Assembly: GCF_005116715.1 (NCBI RefSeq)
Contig: NZ_SWCI01000002.1
Location: 387,120 to 451,119 of the forward strand
Reading direction: 5' to 3'
DNA: 64,000 nt
Source of the DNA: Ferrimonas sediminicola
Lineage (GTDB): Bacteria; Pseudomonadota; Gammaproteobacteria; Enterobacterales; Shewanellaceae
The first letter of the stretch is position 1. Each line of letters opens with the position of its first letter. A program made the translations under genes and the position numbers. Below the pieces are notes generated by a model. That model worked only from the letters and a program-made list of their open reading frames with translations, did not search any database and had not been told where the DNA came from. This document shows positions 1 through 8,018 of the stretch, in pieces.

Positions 1-151
1 TTGACTGCCACAGGATCAGCGCCTGCATGGCGGCCTCGCGCTGTTCCTCCGTCACCCTGGTGCCATCGGGCCACTTGCCAATCTCCACCGCCGTCTGCAG
101 TTTATGCGCCAGTTCCGGATCCATGCTGGCCGCCAGTTGTTGCCACTCCAT
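1..151 (-). CDS. yeaC: DUF1315 family protein YeaC (partial, C-terminus outside window)
   Basis: Only the first 50 codons lie in the window; the gene runs off the left edge. The translation starts MEWQQLAASMDPEL and contains AVEIGKWPDGTRVTEEQRE and LWQS. These match the conserved N-terminus of the small cytoplasmic YeaC family (DUF1315), whose function is unknown. The ATG at 151-149 is preceded by GAGGGG on the minus strand. It lies two bases after the stop of the upstream zinc-ribbon gene, so the two are probably co-transcribed. The family call is good; no biochemical role can be inferred. Confidence 0.78.
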   Translation of the reverse strand, partial: MEWQQLAASMDPELAHKLQTAVEIGKWPDGTRVTEEQREAAMQALILWQS

Positions 152-153
152 TG

Positions 154-474
154 TTATCCCCTCTTGTTCAACGCAATTCTTACCCGGGTCACCAGATAAC
201 CCACGAAACCCACGGCCATCAGGCCGATGCCGGCGGGCTTACGCCAGTTCTCTGCCTGTTCGCCGCCCCAGAACCACAGGGCAAAGCCGCCGACAAAGGC
301 CAGCAGGGCCAGGAAGCTGTGATTCATCAGCTGGGTTTTCCTGTTGATGGAGGCGATGCGCTGGGCCGATTCAATCTGTTCGCTGTTACCATCGAGCACC
401 ACTTTGCAGTGGCTGCAACTTTTTGCCTTGTCCGAGATGCGTTTGCCACAGGCGGGGCAATCAATTAACGCCAT
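154..474 (-). CDS. Zinc-ribbon, two-TM small membrane protein
   Basis: A 106-aa protein. The N-terminus carries two CxxC pairs (CPACGK and CSHCK, residues about 6-24) that form a typical zinc ribbon. Two hydrophobic helices follow (about residues 53-68 and 80-96), then a short basic tail. I chose the ATG at 474 because AGGAG sits five bases upstream; a GTG at 480 would overlap that ribosome-binding site. The architecture suggests an inner-membrane protein with a cytoplasmic zinc ribbon. I do not recognise a characterised homologue. It is followed after two bases by yeaC. Confidence 0.75.
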   Translation of the reverse strand: MALIDCPACGKRISDKAKSCSHCKVVLDGNSEQIESAQRIASINRKTQLMNHSFLALLAFVGGFALWFWGGEQAENWRKPAGIGLMAVGFVGYLVTRVRIALNKRG

Positions 475-601
475 GTCCACTCCTTGTCATCTGGGCTCCG
501 ACCGGCGCAGGTCGGGGCTGTCATGCGCCGCCCACTATTACAGAGGCGATTGCCAAGGTAAAGGGTTTCGTCGCCCGCGCCCTGCCGGTGCCGGGCCGCA
601 A

Positions 602-634
602 ACAAAAACGCCGCCCTCAGGAGCGGCGTTTTAC
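602..634 (-). terminator. Rho-independent terminator of the AGCS symporter gene
   Basis: On the minus strand a 10-bp stem AAAACGCCGC/GCGGCGTTTT (605-614 with 623-632) is closed by an 8-base loop and followed by further T residues. It begins 15 bases after the symporter stop. The A-rich 5' side could make it work in both directions. Confidence 0.8.
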
Positions 635-646
635 CAGGGTTTGGCA

Positions 647-2338
647 CTACTCGGCCGGTGTCTGGCCCTTGCTCCCCTCGTGCTCCACGTCCGGCGAGGT
701 GGACCAGTAGCCGGCCACGGTGTCCTTCATCTCCTTGGACAGCAGCAGGATGCCGAACAGGTTCGGCAGGGTCATCAGTACGATGGACACCGCCGCCAGG
801 TTCCAGACGATGGTGGTGTCCGCCACCGCGGCGATCATGAAGCCCGCCACGTAGAACACCCGGTAGGTGAGGATCCAACGGCTGCCGAACAGATAGGTCA
901 CCGCGCGGTCACCGTAGTAGGACCAGGCAATGGCCGTCGAGAATGCGAACAGCAGCAGGCCGATGGAGACCACGTACTGGCCATACTCCCCGAAGTAGCC
1001 CCGGGTGAAGGCCTTGGTGGTCAGCTCCGCCGAGTGCAGCAGCGAGCGTCCCTCGATGGTCACATCCAGATCCAGGGGTTTGCCCTGAGCGATCTCCAGG
1101 TTGCCGGTAAACGGGAACCCCTTGACGGTGTAGCGAACCTCTTCGGCCACGGAGCGCGCCGCAATGAGGGTGAAGTCCTGGTTGACCGCCTCGCCGTCAC
1201 GAATGACGATGACGCCGTTGTAGGCCTGCACCCTGGATTCCTGGCCGGTCAGGTAGTGGAACAGCTCGCTCTTGTCGACGTCGATGGCATCGCTGTAGTG
1301 TCCCTGGACATACTCCACATCCGCAGTCTGGAAGGTGTTGTGGTGCTTTTCCGTCCACACTCCGGAGGAGAGGATCACCATGCCGGTGAGGGTACAGACG
1401 ATGATGGTGTCGATAAAGGGCTCGAGGATGGACACCATCCCCTCGGACACCGGCTCATCGGCCCTGGCGGCGGCGTGGGCAATGGGCGCGCTGCCCTGAC
1501 CCGCTTCGTTGGAAAACAGGCCACGGTTGACGCCGCGGTTAAAGGCGTAGGCGAAGGTCGCCCCCAGGAAGCCGCCGGTGGCGGCGGAGCCGGTAAAGGC
1601 ATCGGCGAAGACCGACACGAAGGAGGAAGCCAGGTTGTCGAGGTTGTAGATGATCACCGCCAGGGCACCGATGACGTAGAGCACCGACATGAAGGGCACC
1701 AGGGTGGCGGTCACCTTGGCGATGCGGCTGATCCCCCCGAGGATCACCAGTGCCAGCAGGATGGAAAGCACGGCGCCGGTCACCACCGGGGCGATGCCGA
1801 AGGTCGCCTCCATGGAGACGGCGATGTTGTTCACCTGCGGCATGTTGCCGGTACCGAAGGAGCTGACAATGGTGGCCAGGGCGAAGATCACCGCCAGCCA
1901 CTTCATGTTCAGCGCCTTGTCCATAAAGTACATCGGGCCGCCGGCCATGGTGCCGTCATCGGTCTTCTCCCGGTACTTGTGGGACAGGGTAACCTCGACG
2001 AACTTGGTGGTCATCCCCAGAAAGGCGGTCATCCACATCCAGAACAGCGCCGCCGGGCCACCGAGAAAGATCGCCAGGCCGACGCCCCCGATGTTGCCGG
2101 TGCCGACGGTACCGGAGAGTGCGGTGGACAAGGCCTGGAAGTGACTGGTGTCGCCCGCCATTTTGGAGTGGTCATGTTTGCCCCGTACGATGCTCCAGGC
2201 GCGGCCGAAATAGCGGATCTGCGGGAAGCCCAGGTAGAGGGTGAAGAACAGACCCACCCCCAGCAGCACCCAGGGGAACCAGGCTGCGGAGCCAAGAAAC
2301 CCATCAAGGGTCAGGAGGTAGTGGTTAATTGCCTGCAA
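647..2338 (-). CDS. AGCS-family sodium:amino-acid (alanine/glycine) symporter
   Basis: A 563-aa inner-membrane transporter expected to import alanine or glycine with Na+. Family hallmarks are [12 protein letters not shown] (about residues 76-87) and [15 protein letters not shown] (about 278-292), within many hydrophobic helices. The start is a TTG at 2338, with AAGGAAAT about 5-8 bases upstream on the minus strand; no ATG is available nearby. At 563 aa it is longer than the roughly 450-500 aa usual for the family. The excess is a hydrophilic block of about 100 residues between [10 protein letters not shown] and [12 protein letters not shown], inserted between two late helices. The gene is monocistronic, with its own terminator. 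I see no glycine-riboswitch signature in the leader. Confidence 0.9.
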   Translation of the reverse strand: MQAINHYLLTLDGFLGSAAWFPWVLLGVGLFFTLYLGFPQIRYFGRAWSIVRGKHDHSKMAGDTSHFQALSTALSGTVGTGNIGGVGLAIFLGGPAALFWMWMTAFLGMTTKFVEVTLSHKYREKTDDGTMAGGPMYFMDKALNMKWLAVIFALATIVSSFGTGNMPQVNNIAVSMEATFGIAPVVTGAVLSILLALVILGGISRIAKVTATLVPFMSVLYVIGALAVIIYNLDNLASSFVSVFADAFTGSAATGGFLGATFAYAFNRGVNRGLFSNEAGQGSAPIAHAAARADEPVSEGMVSILEPFIDTIIVCTLTGMVILSSGVWTEKHHNTFQTADVEYVQGHYSDAIDVDKSELFHYLTGQESRVQAYNGVIVIRDGEAVNQDFTLIAARSVAEEVRYTVKGFPFTGNLEIAQGKPLDLDVTIEGRSLLHSAELTTKAFTRGYFGEYGQYVVSIGLLLFAFSTAIAWSYYGDRAVTYLFGSRWILTYRVFYVAGFMIAAVADTTIVWNLAAVSIVLMTLPNLFGILLLSKEMKDTVAGYWSTSPDVEHEGSKGQTPAE

Positions 2339-2720
2339 AACGATTTCCTTATTATTGTTCGGGGCCGTTTCCCGGGCCCGGTATGTTTTGTCCTCCCTAC
2401 CCTATCAACAAGCCTCCTTCGGGCTCAAGATCGTCCACCGGGGCCAGCAACAGCGGGATTACCCGTCGCAGCGGCCCCACCCTAGCAGAGTGTCCTGACA
2501 GGATGGCGGCAAGGCCAAATAGTGCGTTGTGGTACGGGCGTACACCGCCGGATCGTCCGTGGCGATTTGTAAAGAAAAAGTGGCGTCTTAGCCCGTCCCG
2601 GGCCGAACCCTGGCAAAGAGATAACCGATGGCCGATCGGCGGCGTCGTTCAGAAACCCGCAGGGTTGGGCGGTTTATGCTGGAGCCAGACCCAAGTTCGT
2701 CACCAAGCCAAGGAGTAAAT
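2339..2720. other. Gene-free region between symporter and dihaem protein
   Basis: 382 bases between divergent genes, with no convincing reading frame. It holds an 11-bp palindrome TCCTGACAGGA (2493-2503), which could be an operator, and a GC-rich imperfect hairpin around 2360-2382 in the symporter leader. I find no confident -35/-10 pair for either gene. AAGGAG at 2710-2715 is the ribosome-binding site of the dihaem gene. Confidence 0.5.
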
Positions 2721-2930
2721 ATGAGCAAGCTCAGATATCTGCCCCGCCCCATCCCCTGGGCGGTAGTGCTGTCGCTGCCCCTGATGCTGGCAGCGTTGAT
2801 CTTGGTACCACCGGCGTTGGCCGATGAGGCCGATTGCCACAGCTGCCACGGCACCGAGGCGATGGCCGAATCCGGCCATTTGGACGCCCAAGGGATGAGC
2901 TGCCTGAGCTGTCACCAGGGCCACGACTAG
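2721..2930 (+). CDS. Small exported dihaem c-type cytochrome-like protein
   Basis: A 69-aa protein starting at an ATG with AAGGAG six bases upstream. An N-terminal hydrophobic stretch (about residues 12-32) ending in ALA-DEADC reads as a signal peptide. The mature part of only about 35 residues holds two CxxCH haem-binding motifs, CHSCH and CLSCH, about 22 residues apart. Such a small product would probably be an electron carrier or a fragment-like cytochrome module in the periplasm. Its TAG stop shares the four bases CTAG (2927-2930) with the stop of the convergent LysR gene. No family is recognised beyond the haem motifs. Confidence 0.8.
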   Translation: MSKLRYLPRPIPWAVVLSLPLMLAALILVPPALADEADCHSCHGTEAMAESGHLDAQGMSCLSCHQGHD

Positions 2931-3811
2931 AGGTTGTCGGCGGCGGCTTGCAGGGTGTAGCCCCCGGCGGGCGAGGTCGCAGACAGCCTGGCTTCCACCC
3001 GAAGGATGCCGTCCAGCAACGGAGAGTCCTTGCGATAGGCCAGGTAGACCTCCCGCCCCAACAGGCTGGATTCACACAGCCTGTGCAGCTGGCCACTCTC
3101 CAGGAACGGCTCCACCATGGAGAGCGGCAGATAGGCGGCGCCGCCCCTTTTCAACAAAATGTCCAGCGCGATGCGGGCGCTGCTGGTGCGCATCGCCGGA
3201 GGCGGCGCGTCGGCATGCAGCGCCGCATGCTCCTGGGCAAACTGCACCCCCCAATCCACATAGATGTACTCACCCGCCAGGGCTTGCTCCATCGACTCAC
3301 TGCGGGTGCTGACCAGCACCAGCTCCAGCCTGGCGACCTCGCTGCATTGCAGCAACTCCGATTTCACCGGTTCAAACAGGATCCCCATATCCAGGGTCCG
3401 CTGCAGCAGGGCGCGGTTGACCTGCTCCTGGCTCAGGGTGTCGGCGCTGAAAGCGTAGCCGCTCATCGACTCGGTGATCACCCCCAGACAGTGCTGCAGG
3501 TAGGCATCCCAGATATTGGGGGTACCCGCCAGGGTCAGCTGGGCCTGGTCCCCCTTGGCCAGCTTCAGATCGTCCTTGGCCTGCTGCAGGGTGGTGACCA
3601 TCACCTCGGCGTAGCGCACCAGCCGCTCCCCGGTGGAGGTCAGACGAATGTTGTTGCGCTGGCGCACAAACAGGGTGGCGTCGAAATACTCCTCCAGTTG
3701 TTTGATGCGAGCACTGACCGCCGCCTGGGTGATGTTCAGGCTCTCGGCAGCCCGACCAAAGTGACGCTCCTTGGCCACTTCCAGAAAGGTTTTAAAGACT
3801 TTGACGTCCAT
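2927..3811 (-). CDS. hdfR: LysR-type regulator, HdfR family
   Basis: A 294-aa LysR-type transcription factor. The winged helix-turn-helix lies at residues 1-60 (MDVKVFKTFLEVAKERHFGR and ITQAAVSARIKQLEE), followed by an effector-binding domain. The stretch RHFGRAAESL...AAVSARIKQLE...RNNIRLT closely resembles E. coli HdfR. The neighbour maoP, transcribed divergently, is the same partner as in enterobacteria. I chose the ATG at 3811 (MDVKVF, GGAG upstream); an in-frame upstream extension exists but adds a non-conserved leader. HdfR in E. coli influences flagellar and other genes; targets here are unknown. Confidence 0.88.
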   Translation of the reverse strand: MDVKVFKTFLEVAKERHFGRAAESLNITQAAVSARIKQLEEYFDATLFVRQRNNIRLTSTGERLVRYAEVMVTTLQQAKDDLKLAKGDQAQLTLAGTPNIWDAYLQHCLGVITESMSGYAFSADTLSQEQVNRALLQRTLDMGILFEPVKSELLQCSEVARLELVLVSTRSESMEQALAGEYIYVDWGVQFAQEHAALHADAPPPAMRTSSARIALDILLKRGGAAYLPLSMVEPFLESGQLHRLCESSLLGREVYLAYRKDSPLLDGILRVEARLSATSPAGGYTLQAAADNL

Positions 3812-3979
3812 GGTGACTCCAACGGTTTTCTGGGCCGATGTTAACAATGAATTTTTATCGAGACGATAGAAATTTATCGTTTTTCTTTGGGGAGTTTCAG
3901 ATCTATCTTTCGCGCGATCTCATGCCTTGAGAAATTGTTCTCAAAATATTGAATTGTTTAATTTTAATTGGGGTTTGCC
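3812..3979. promoter_or_regulatory. hdfR-maoP divergent control region with two inverted repeats
   Basis: This AT-rich 168-base spacer holds two inverted repeats. They are ACGATA-GAAATT-TATCGT (3863-3880) and TTGAGAA-ATTG-TTCTCAA (3927-3944). One or both may be LysR-type operators. In E. coli the cis-acting site maoS of the Ori-macrodomain system lies in this same hdfR-maoP interval, so a counterpart could be here. I cannot identify a maoS sequence by eye. Confidence 0.55.
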
Positions 3980-4321
3980 ATGTCTGACGTCGATTTTCGT
4001 TTCGGTAGCAGAATCTTTGTGGACAACAAAAGGTACGCCAGGGGGTTCAATCGCTCCGGCGACTTCACCATAGGCGAGAGCAACCTGCTCACCAACTTTG
4101 GCGACACCATGCTGAAACTGGCCACGGGACAGATTGATCCCCTGTCGGACACCGAGCGCCGTTTCCAGGAGGTGTGTCAGGCCAGGGCGGACGCCGAAAC
4201 CCCGCTGGAGCGGGTCTGGCTCAAATACCAGAAGTTGGCCCACGGCAAACCCCGTTTTTACACACTGCACGACGCATCAAGCGTCAGCTTTGATCTGGAT
4301 ACCCCCATTGATGATGATTAA
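3980..4321 (+). CDS. maoP: MaoP (DUF413), macrodomain Ori organisation protein
   Basis: A 113-aa cytoplasmic protein. The order RIFVDNKRYARGFNRSGDFT, then E..LL...G, ERVWLKY, and PRFYTLH matches E. coli MaoP (formerly YifE, DUF413) along its length, including the acidic C-terminal tail. In E. coli MaoP, together with the maoS site, organises the Ori macrodomain. It belongs to the gene set that co-occurs with Dam methylase. The start is the ATG at 3980 (MSDVDF). The gene is divergent from hdfR, and the next gene begins 15 bases downstream. Confidence 0.9.
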   Translation: MSDVDFRFGSRIFVDNKRYARGFNRSGDFTIGESNLLTNFGDTMLKLATGQIDPLSDTERRFQEVCQARADAETPLERVWLKYQKLAHGKPRFYTLHDASSVSFDLDTPIDDD

Positions 4322-4336
4322 TTTTGGGCAGGCTCG

Positions 4337-5380
4337 ATGAACATCTGTTTTCTCATGTACCCCTGGCAGCGTATCGACCCTGCCTTTGACTCCACTCTGC
4401 GCCTGATCCATGAGTGCGCCCTGCGGGGGCATACCGTCGCGATCACGACCCCCAACAGCCTGACCATGCGCGATTCCACCGTGTATGGCTTTTGCGACGT
4501 CATCATCAAAAACCGCGCAGTCTCTGATAAGGCGGAGCGTTTCTACGCCACCGCAGAGATGCGCCGGGTCAAGCTGCCGATGGCCGGGTTTGACTGCATC
4601 TTTATGCGGGCCAACCCGCCGCTGGACACCCTGGCGCTCAACTTCCTGGACTCCATCAAGCAGGACACTCTGATCATCAATGATCTGGAGGGGCTGCGTA
4701 TTGCCAACAATAAGCTGTACACCGCCGGCTGGTCCGGACCCGCCGGCCGGTTCATTCCCAACACCCACGTCTCCAAGAACAAGGAGTACCTGATGCAGGT
4801 GTTGGAGGAGAATGACGCAGGCAAGATGATCCTCAAGCCCCTTAACGGTTACGGTGGCCATGGCGTCATCGTCATAGAGAAGAGTGCCCAGCAGAGCGTC
4901 AGCTCCCTGCTGGACTTCTACATCGGCTCCGGCGACAAGACCAACTACGTCATTCTCCAGGACTACATCGAGGGCGCCGAGGAGGGCGACAAGCGGATCC
5001 TGATGCTCAACGGCGAGCCGATCGGCGCCATGCGCCGGGTCCCGGCCAAGGGGGACGTCCGCTCCAACATCCATGCCGGCGGCAAGGAGGTCAAACACAC
5101 CCTGACTCGTCAGGAGAAGCAGCTGTGTGCCACCGTGGGCCCCAAACTGGTGCGCGACGGCCTCTACTTTGTTGGCCTGGATGTGATCGGCGACAAGCTG
5201 CTGGAGGTCAATGTCCTCAGCCCCGGCGGCATCACCCGCATCAACAAGCTCAATCGCACTCGGCTGCAGCGCCAGGTCATTGACTGGGTCGAGAACATCA
5301 TCAACAGCCGCGAACTGCTGCTGCAGCGCAAGTCCGACTACCGTCAGGCGATTCTTGATGCAAACATTATCCCTGACTGA
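4337..5380 (+). CDS. Glutathione synthetase-like ATP-grasp ligase
   Basis: A 347-aa ATP-grasp enzyme resembling GshB (E. coli 316 aa). Conserved features are FMRANPPLDT (about residues 88-97), the ATP-binding segment MILKPLNGYGGHGV (about 163-176), EGDKRILMLNGEP (about 215-227), and the metal-binding EVNVLSPGGI (about 292-301). It should join an amino acid or peptide carboxylate to an amine using ATP. True glutathione synthesis is possible but unproven. Its last 23 bases overlap the start of the amidohydrolase-DUF1704 gene, so the products are probably made together. That suggests a peptide-building enzyme coupled to peptide-trimming ones rather than housekeeping GSH synthesis. Confidence 0.82.
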   Translation: MNICFLMYPWQRIDPAFDSTLRLIHECALRGHTVAITTPNSLTMRDSTVYGFCDVIIKNRAVSDKAERFYATAEMRRVKLPMAGFDCIFMRANPPLDTLALNFLDSIKQDTLIINDLEGLRIANNKLYTAGWSGPAGRFIPNTHVSKNKEYLMQVLEENDAGKMILKPLNGYGGHGVIVIEKSAQQSVSSLLDFYIGSGDKTNYVILQDYIEGAEEGDKRILMLNGEPIGAMRRVPAKGDVRSNIHAGGKEVKHTLTRQEKQLCATVGPKLVRDGLYFVGLDVIGDKLLEVNVLSPGGITRINKLNRTRLQRQVIDWVENIINSRELLLQRKSDYRQAILDANIIPD

Positions 5381-7358
5381 ATCGATCGCGCGGATCGAGG
5401 CCGCCATCCCCTTCACCGCCGTGGTGGAGGGAAGCCTGGAGATCAAGGTTGACGCCTACCTGCCGGTGGTGGCGACCGCCATCCATGCCGGCGGTCGGCT
5501 CAGGCGGGAACTGGCGGACAACTGCCTGCTGAGCGACCAGGAGCGCTACTTCGAGGAGGATCCGGCCACCGACCAGTTTATCTCGTCACAGCCGATCACC
5601 CTGGTCGGCCGGGACTCCAGGTTCGAGTATGACCTCAACCGCCCCCGGGCGCTAAGCACCTACTACAAGTCGGCCTGGAGCAAGCAGGTATGGCGCCGTG
5701 CCCTGAGCGACAAGCAGCGTGCGGCCAGCCAGAACAAGCACCTGACCTTCTATCGGCTGTACGATGCGCTGATTCAGAAACTGGAGAGCCTGCACCGCAA
5801 CGTGCTGGTGTACGACATCCACAGCTACAACTACCGGCGCATCGACCGGCCAACCCCGGTGTTCAATGTGGGCACCGCCCAGATCGATATGGAGCGCTGG
5901 GGCTCGGTGGTGCAGCGATTCTGCCGGGAGCTGGGCAGAATCCAGTTGCCCGACGTCGAGGTCAACGCCAGCCTGGATGAAGTGTTCCAGGGCCGGGGCT
6001 ACCTGATCGCCCACACCAACGCCCGGTTTGACCGCACCCTGGTGCTGCCTACCGAGGTGAAGAAGGTGTACATGGACGAGGAGCAGGGTTCCCTGTTCCC
6101 CCTGGTGGTTCAGTCCCTGAGCATGGGGATGAAGGAGGCGTTTACCCAGACCGCGGCCTACTTTGACCAGCGCCACAACAAGAGGGTCAAGGCCAACAAA
6201 CACCAGATGCTGAGTCAGGTGATCGATCCGGACGTGCTTGAACTGGACCGGCAGTTGGCCGCCATCGGCAAGGGATTGGAAACCCTGCCCTACCTGAACC
6301 CGCTCAACACCGAGCAGGAGCGACGCCGCTACCGCAGTGGCTGCGCCCGCTACAGCCCGAGGTTCCGGTACAAGCCGCTGACGATGGATCCCTTCCTGTT
6401 CAAGGAGAAGCTCTACCAGCTTCCCTTCGAACGGATCTCCGATCCCGCCATCCGCGACCTCTATCAGGGCATCGCCGACAACCTCTCCCGTAGGGTGGAT
6501 ATGCTGACCTCGGTGGGCAGTGAGGAGTTTCGCTACGCCAGCCTGCGCTACTACGGCCGGCCGGATCTGGAGGCGGTGCAGAAGGCGCGCTTCCTGCTGC
6601 AGGCGGCCCCGCTGCCCACCGATGAGCAGAACAAGCCGGCGGTCAGCGCCGAGCAGGCGGTACACCGCCTGCAGCTGTGCGCCGACGGCTGGGGACTCAG
6701 TTGCCGGGTACAGCTGAGCAGCCGCCTGGCGGCGAAGGCGATGGTGGTCTCCGGCAAGGGGAAACCCTCGCTGCTGATCAACAAGAACCGCAGCTACACC
6801 GACAGGGAGCTGTCGGCGCTGGAACTGCACGAGTTGGGTATCCACGTGGCGACCACCCTCAATGGACGGCGCCAGCCTCTGCAGGTGCTGAACCTGGGCC
6901 TTCCCGGCGCTAACCAGACCCAGGAGGGGCTGGCGATCATGGCCGAGTACTGCGGTGGCACCCTGACCCTGGAGCGCCTGAAGACCCTGGCAAGCCGGGT
7001 GCTGGCGGTGGACTCGATGCTGGTGGACAACAACTTCGAGATGACCATGCAGATGCTGGTTGACGAGGCCAGGTTGAACCAGGACAGCGCCTTCGACGTG
7101 GCCGTCAGGGTGTACCGGGCCGGCGGACTGACCAAGGACTACCAGTACCTGACCGGCTTCTTGAAGATCCTCGAGTTGGCGGACAACCGCTCGCTGGCGC
7201 CACTGCTGGCCGGCAAGGCCTCTCTGGAGAATCTGGACCTGCTGGAGGAGCTGTGCCAACGCTGCTGGCTTACCGCCCCCGCGTCGCTGGTGGCGCTGAA
7301 AGCGGAAAAAGGGGCGGATCCCATCATTCAGTACCTGGTCAGGAGCCTGCGCCACTGA
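5358..7358 (+). CDS. N-formylglutamate amidohydrolase-like domain fused to DUF1704 (QEGLA) metallopeptidase
   Basis: A 666-aa cytoplasmic protein with two parts. Residues about 1-260 look like an N-formylglutamate amidohydrolase (HutG-like) fold: AIHAGGR (41-47), RFEYDLNRP (88-96) and the metal-site-like YDIHSYNYR (152-160). Residues about 290-666 are DUF1704, the 'QEGLA motif' family. They carry HELGIH (491-496), an HExxxH zinc site, and QEGLA (522-526), which supplies a further glutamate. The eukaryotic tubulin tyrosine carboxypeptidase MATCAP belongs to the same family, so carboxypeptidase activity is plausible. The family's usual 'flavohemoglobin expression-modulating' label is weakly founded. 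The start is the ATG at 5358, inside the upstream ligase gene, and a terminator follows. Confidence 0.8.
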   Translation: MQTLSLTESIARIEAAIPFTAVVEGSLEIKVDAYLPVVATAIHAGGRLRRELADNCLLSDQERYFEEDPATDQFISSQPITLVGRDSRFEYDLNRPRALSTYYKSAWSKQVWRRALSDKQRAASQNKHLTFYRLYDALIQKLESLHRNVLVYDIHSYNYRRIDRPTPVFNVGTAQIDMERWGSVVQRFCRELGRIQLPDVEVNASLDEVFQGRGYLIAHTNARFDRTLVLPTEVKKVYMDEEQGSLFPLVVQSLSMGMKEAFTQTAAYFDQRHNKRVKANKHQMLSQVIDPDVLELDRQLAAIGKGLETLPYLNPLNTEQERRRYRSGCARYSPRFRYKPLTMDPFLFKEKLYQLPFERISDPAIRDLYQGIADNLSRRVDMLTSVGSEEFRYASLRYYGRPDLEAVQKARFLLQAAPLPTDEQNKPAVSAEQAVHRLQLCADGWGLSCRVQLSSRLAAKAMVVSGKGKPSLLINKNRSYTDRELSALELHELGIHVATTLNGRRQPLQVLNLGLPGANQTQEGLAIMAEYCGGTLTLERLKTLASRVLAVDSMLVDNNFEMTMQMLVDEARLNQDSAFDVAVRVYRAGGLTKDYQYLTGFLKILELADNRSLAPLLAGKASLENLDLLEELCQRCWLTAPASLVALKAEKGADPIIQYLVRSLRH

Positions 7359-7370
7359 GCCGACAACAGC

Positions 7371-7399
7371 AAAGGGTCACCGGGTGGTGACCCTTTTTC
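7371..7399 (+). terminator. Rho-independent terminator after the DUF1704 fusion gene
   Basis: A perfect 11-bp stem AAAGGGTCACC/GGTGACCCTTT (7371-7381 with 7386-7396), a GGGT loop and a T-rich tail, starting 12 bases after the stop codon. Confidence 0.9.
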
Positions 7400-7457
7400 T
7401 GTGCGCCGGGGGACGCTATGCAGTATGCTGGTGATCTGATCCTCACGGGAGCCCGAT

Positions 7458-7913
7458 GTGCATATTGAAAACAACCGCGTCGTATCCATCGCCTACACCC
7501 TTCGCCTGGTCACCGGCGAGAAGGTGGACGTGGTGTCACGCACCGATCCCTTGGAGTATGTCCACGGCCAGGGGCAACTGGCGGATGGCTTGGAGGAGGT
7601 GCTGCTGGGGCACAAGGCCGGCGATCACCTGACCGTGACCCTGACGCCGGAACTGGCCTTCGGCGACCATGACCCGGCGCTGGTGAAACAGGTTCCCGCC
7701 GCCATCATCAAGGGGACGGACCAGCTCAAGGTGGGGATGCAGATCCAGGCGGACACCGATCAGGGCCCGATGGAACTGACCCTCACCGCCATCGACGGCG
7801 ACACCCTGACGCTGGATGCCAATCACCCCCTGGCGGGCAAGACCGTCATCTTTGACGTCTATGTGTGCAAGGTCGCCGCGCCGCAGGGCGAAACGGCCAA
7901 TCCGCTGAACTGA
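7458..7913 (+). CDS. SlyD-like FKBP-type peptidyl-prolyl cis-trans isomerase
   Basis: A 151-aa protein with the SlyD/SlpA two-domain layout: FKBP strands at the N-terminus, an insert-in-flap chaperone domain (about residues 70-120), and a return to the FKBP fold. LEYVHGQGQLADGLEEVLLGHKAGD is the family's central segment, here seen as YVHGQGQL followed by GLE and L.G..AGD. It would speed proline isomerisation and act as a folding helper in the cytoplasm. It lacks the long histidine-rich metal-binding tail of E. coli SlyD. The start is a GTG at 7458 with GGGAG upstream; an ATG two bases earlier is out of frame. Confidence 0.85.
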   Translation: MHIENNRVVSIAYTLRLVTGEKVDVVSRTDPLEYVHGQGQLADGLEEVLLGHKAGDHLTVTLTPELAFGDHDPALVKQVPAAIIKGTDQLKVGMQIQADTDQGPMELTLTAIDGDTLTLDANHPLAGKTVIFDVYVCKVAAPQGETANPLN

Positions 7914-7954
7914 CTCCGGGCGCCGAAATCCGTTCAGCCAGAGGACGCACACCC

Positions 7955-7985
7955 TTGGCTGCCGATCCACAGCCGCTGGTATACA
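7955..7985 (+). promoter_or_regulatory. Possible promoter of the YbaK-like gene
   Basis: TTGGCT (7955-7960) and TATACA (7980-7985) lie 33 bases before the gene start and are separated by 19 bases. The -10 is good, but the spacer is longer than the ideal 17, so this is only tentative. Confidence 0.35.
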
Positions 7986-8018
7986 CTTTAAGGGAGACCC
8001 AATACCAAGGAGGTTCCT

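Noticed and set aside
344-2485. Very long plus-strand frame opposite the symporter gene
   Set aside because: It is antisense to a clear transporter with conserved motifs; GC-rich codon usage produces such mirror frames throughout the window.
2339-2600. Glycine riboswitch in the symporter leader
   Set aside because: The characteristic paired aptamer sequences are absent on the minus strand.
5358-7358. Taking the label 'flavohemoglobin expression-modulating' as the function of the QEGLA protein
   Set aside because: The HExxxH site and family relationship to MATCAP point to a metallopeptidase; the label is a historical family name and no flavohemoglobin gene is nearby.
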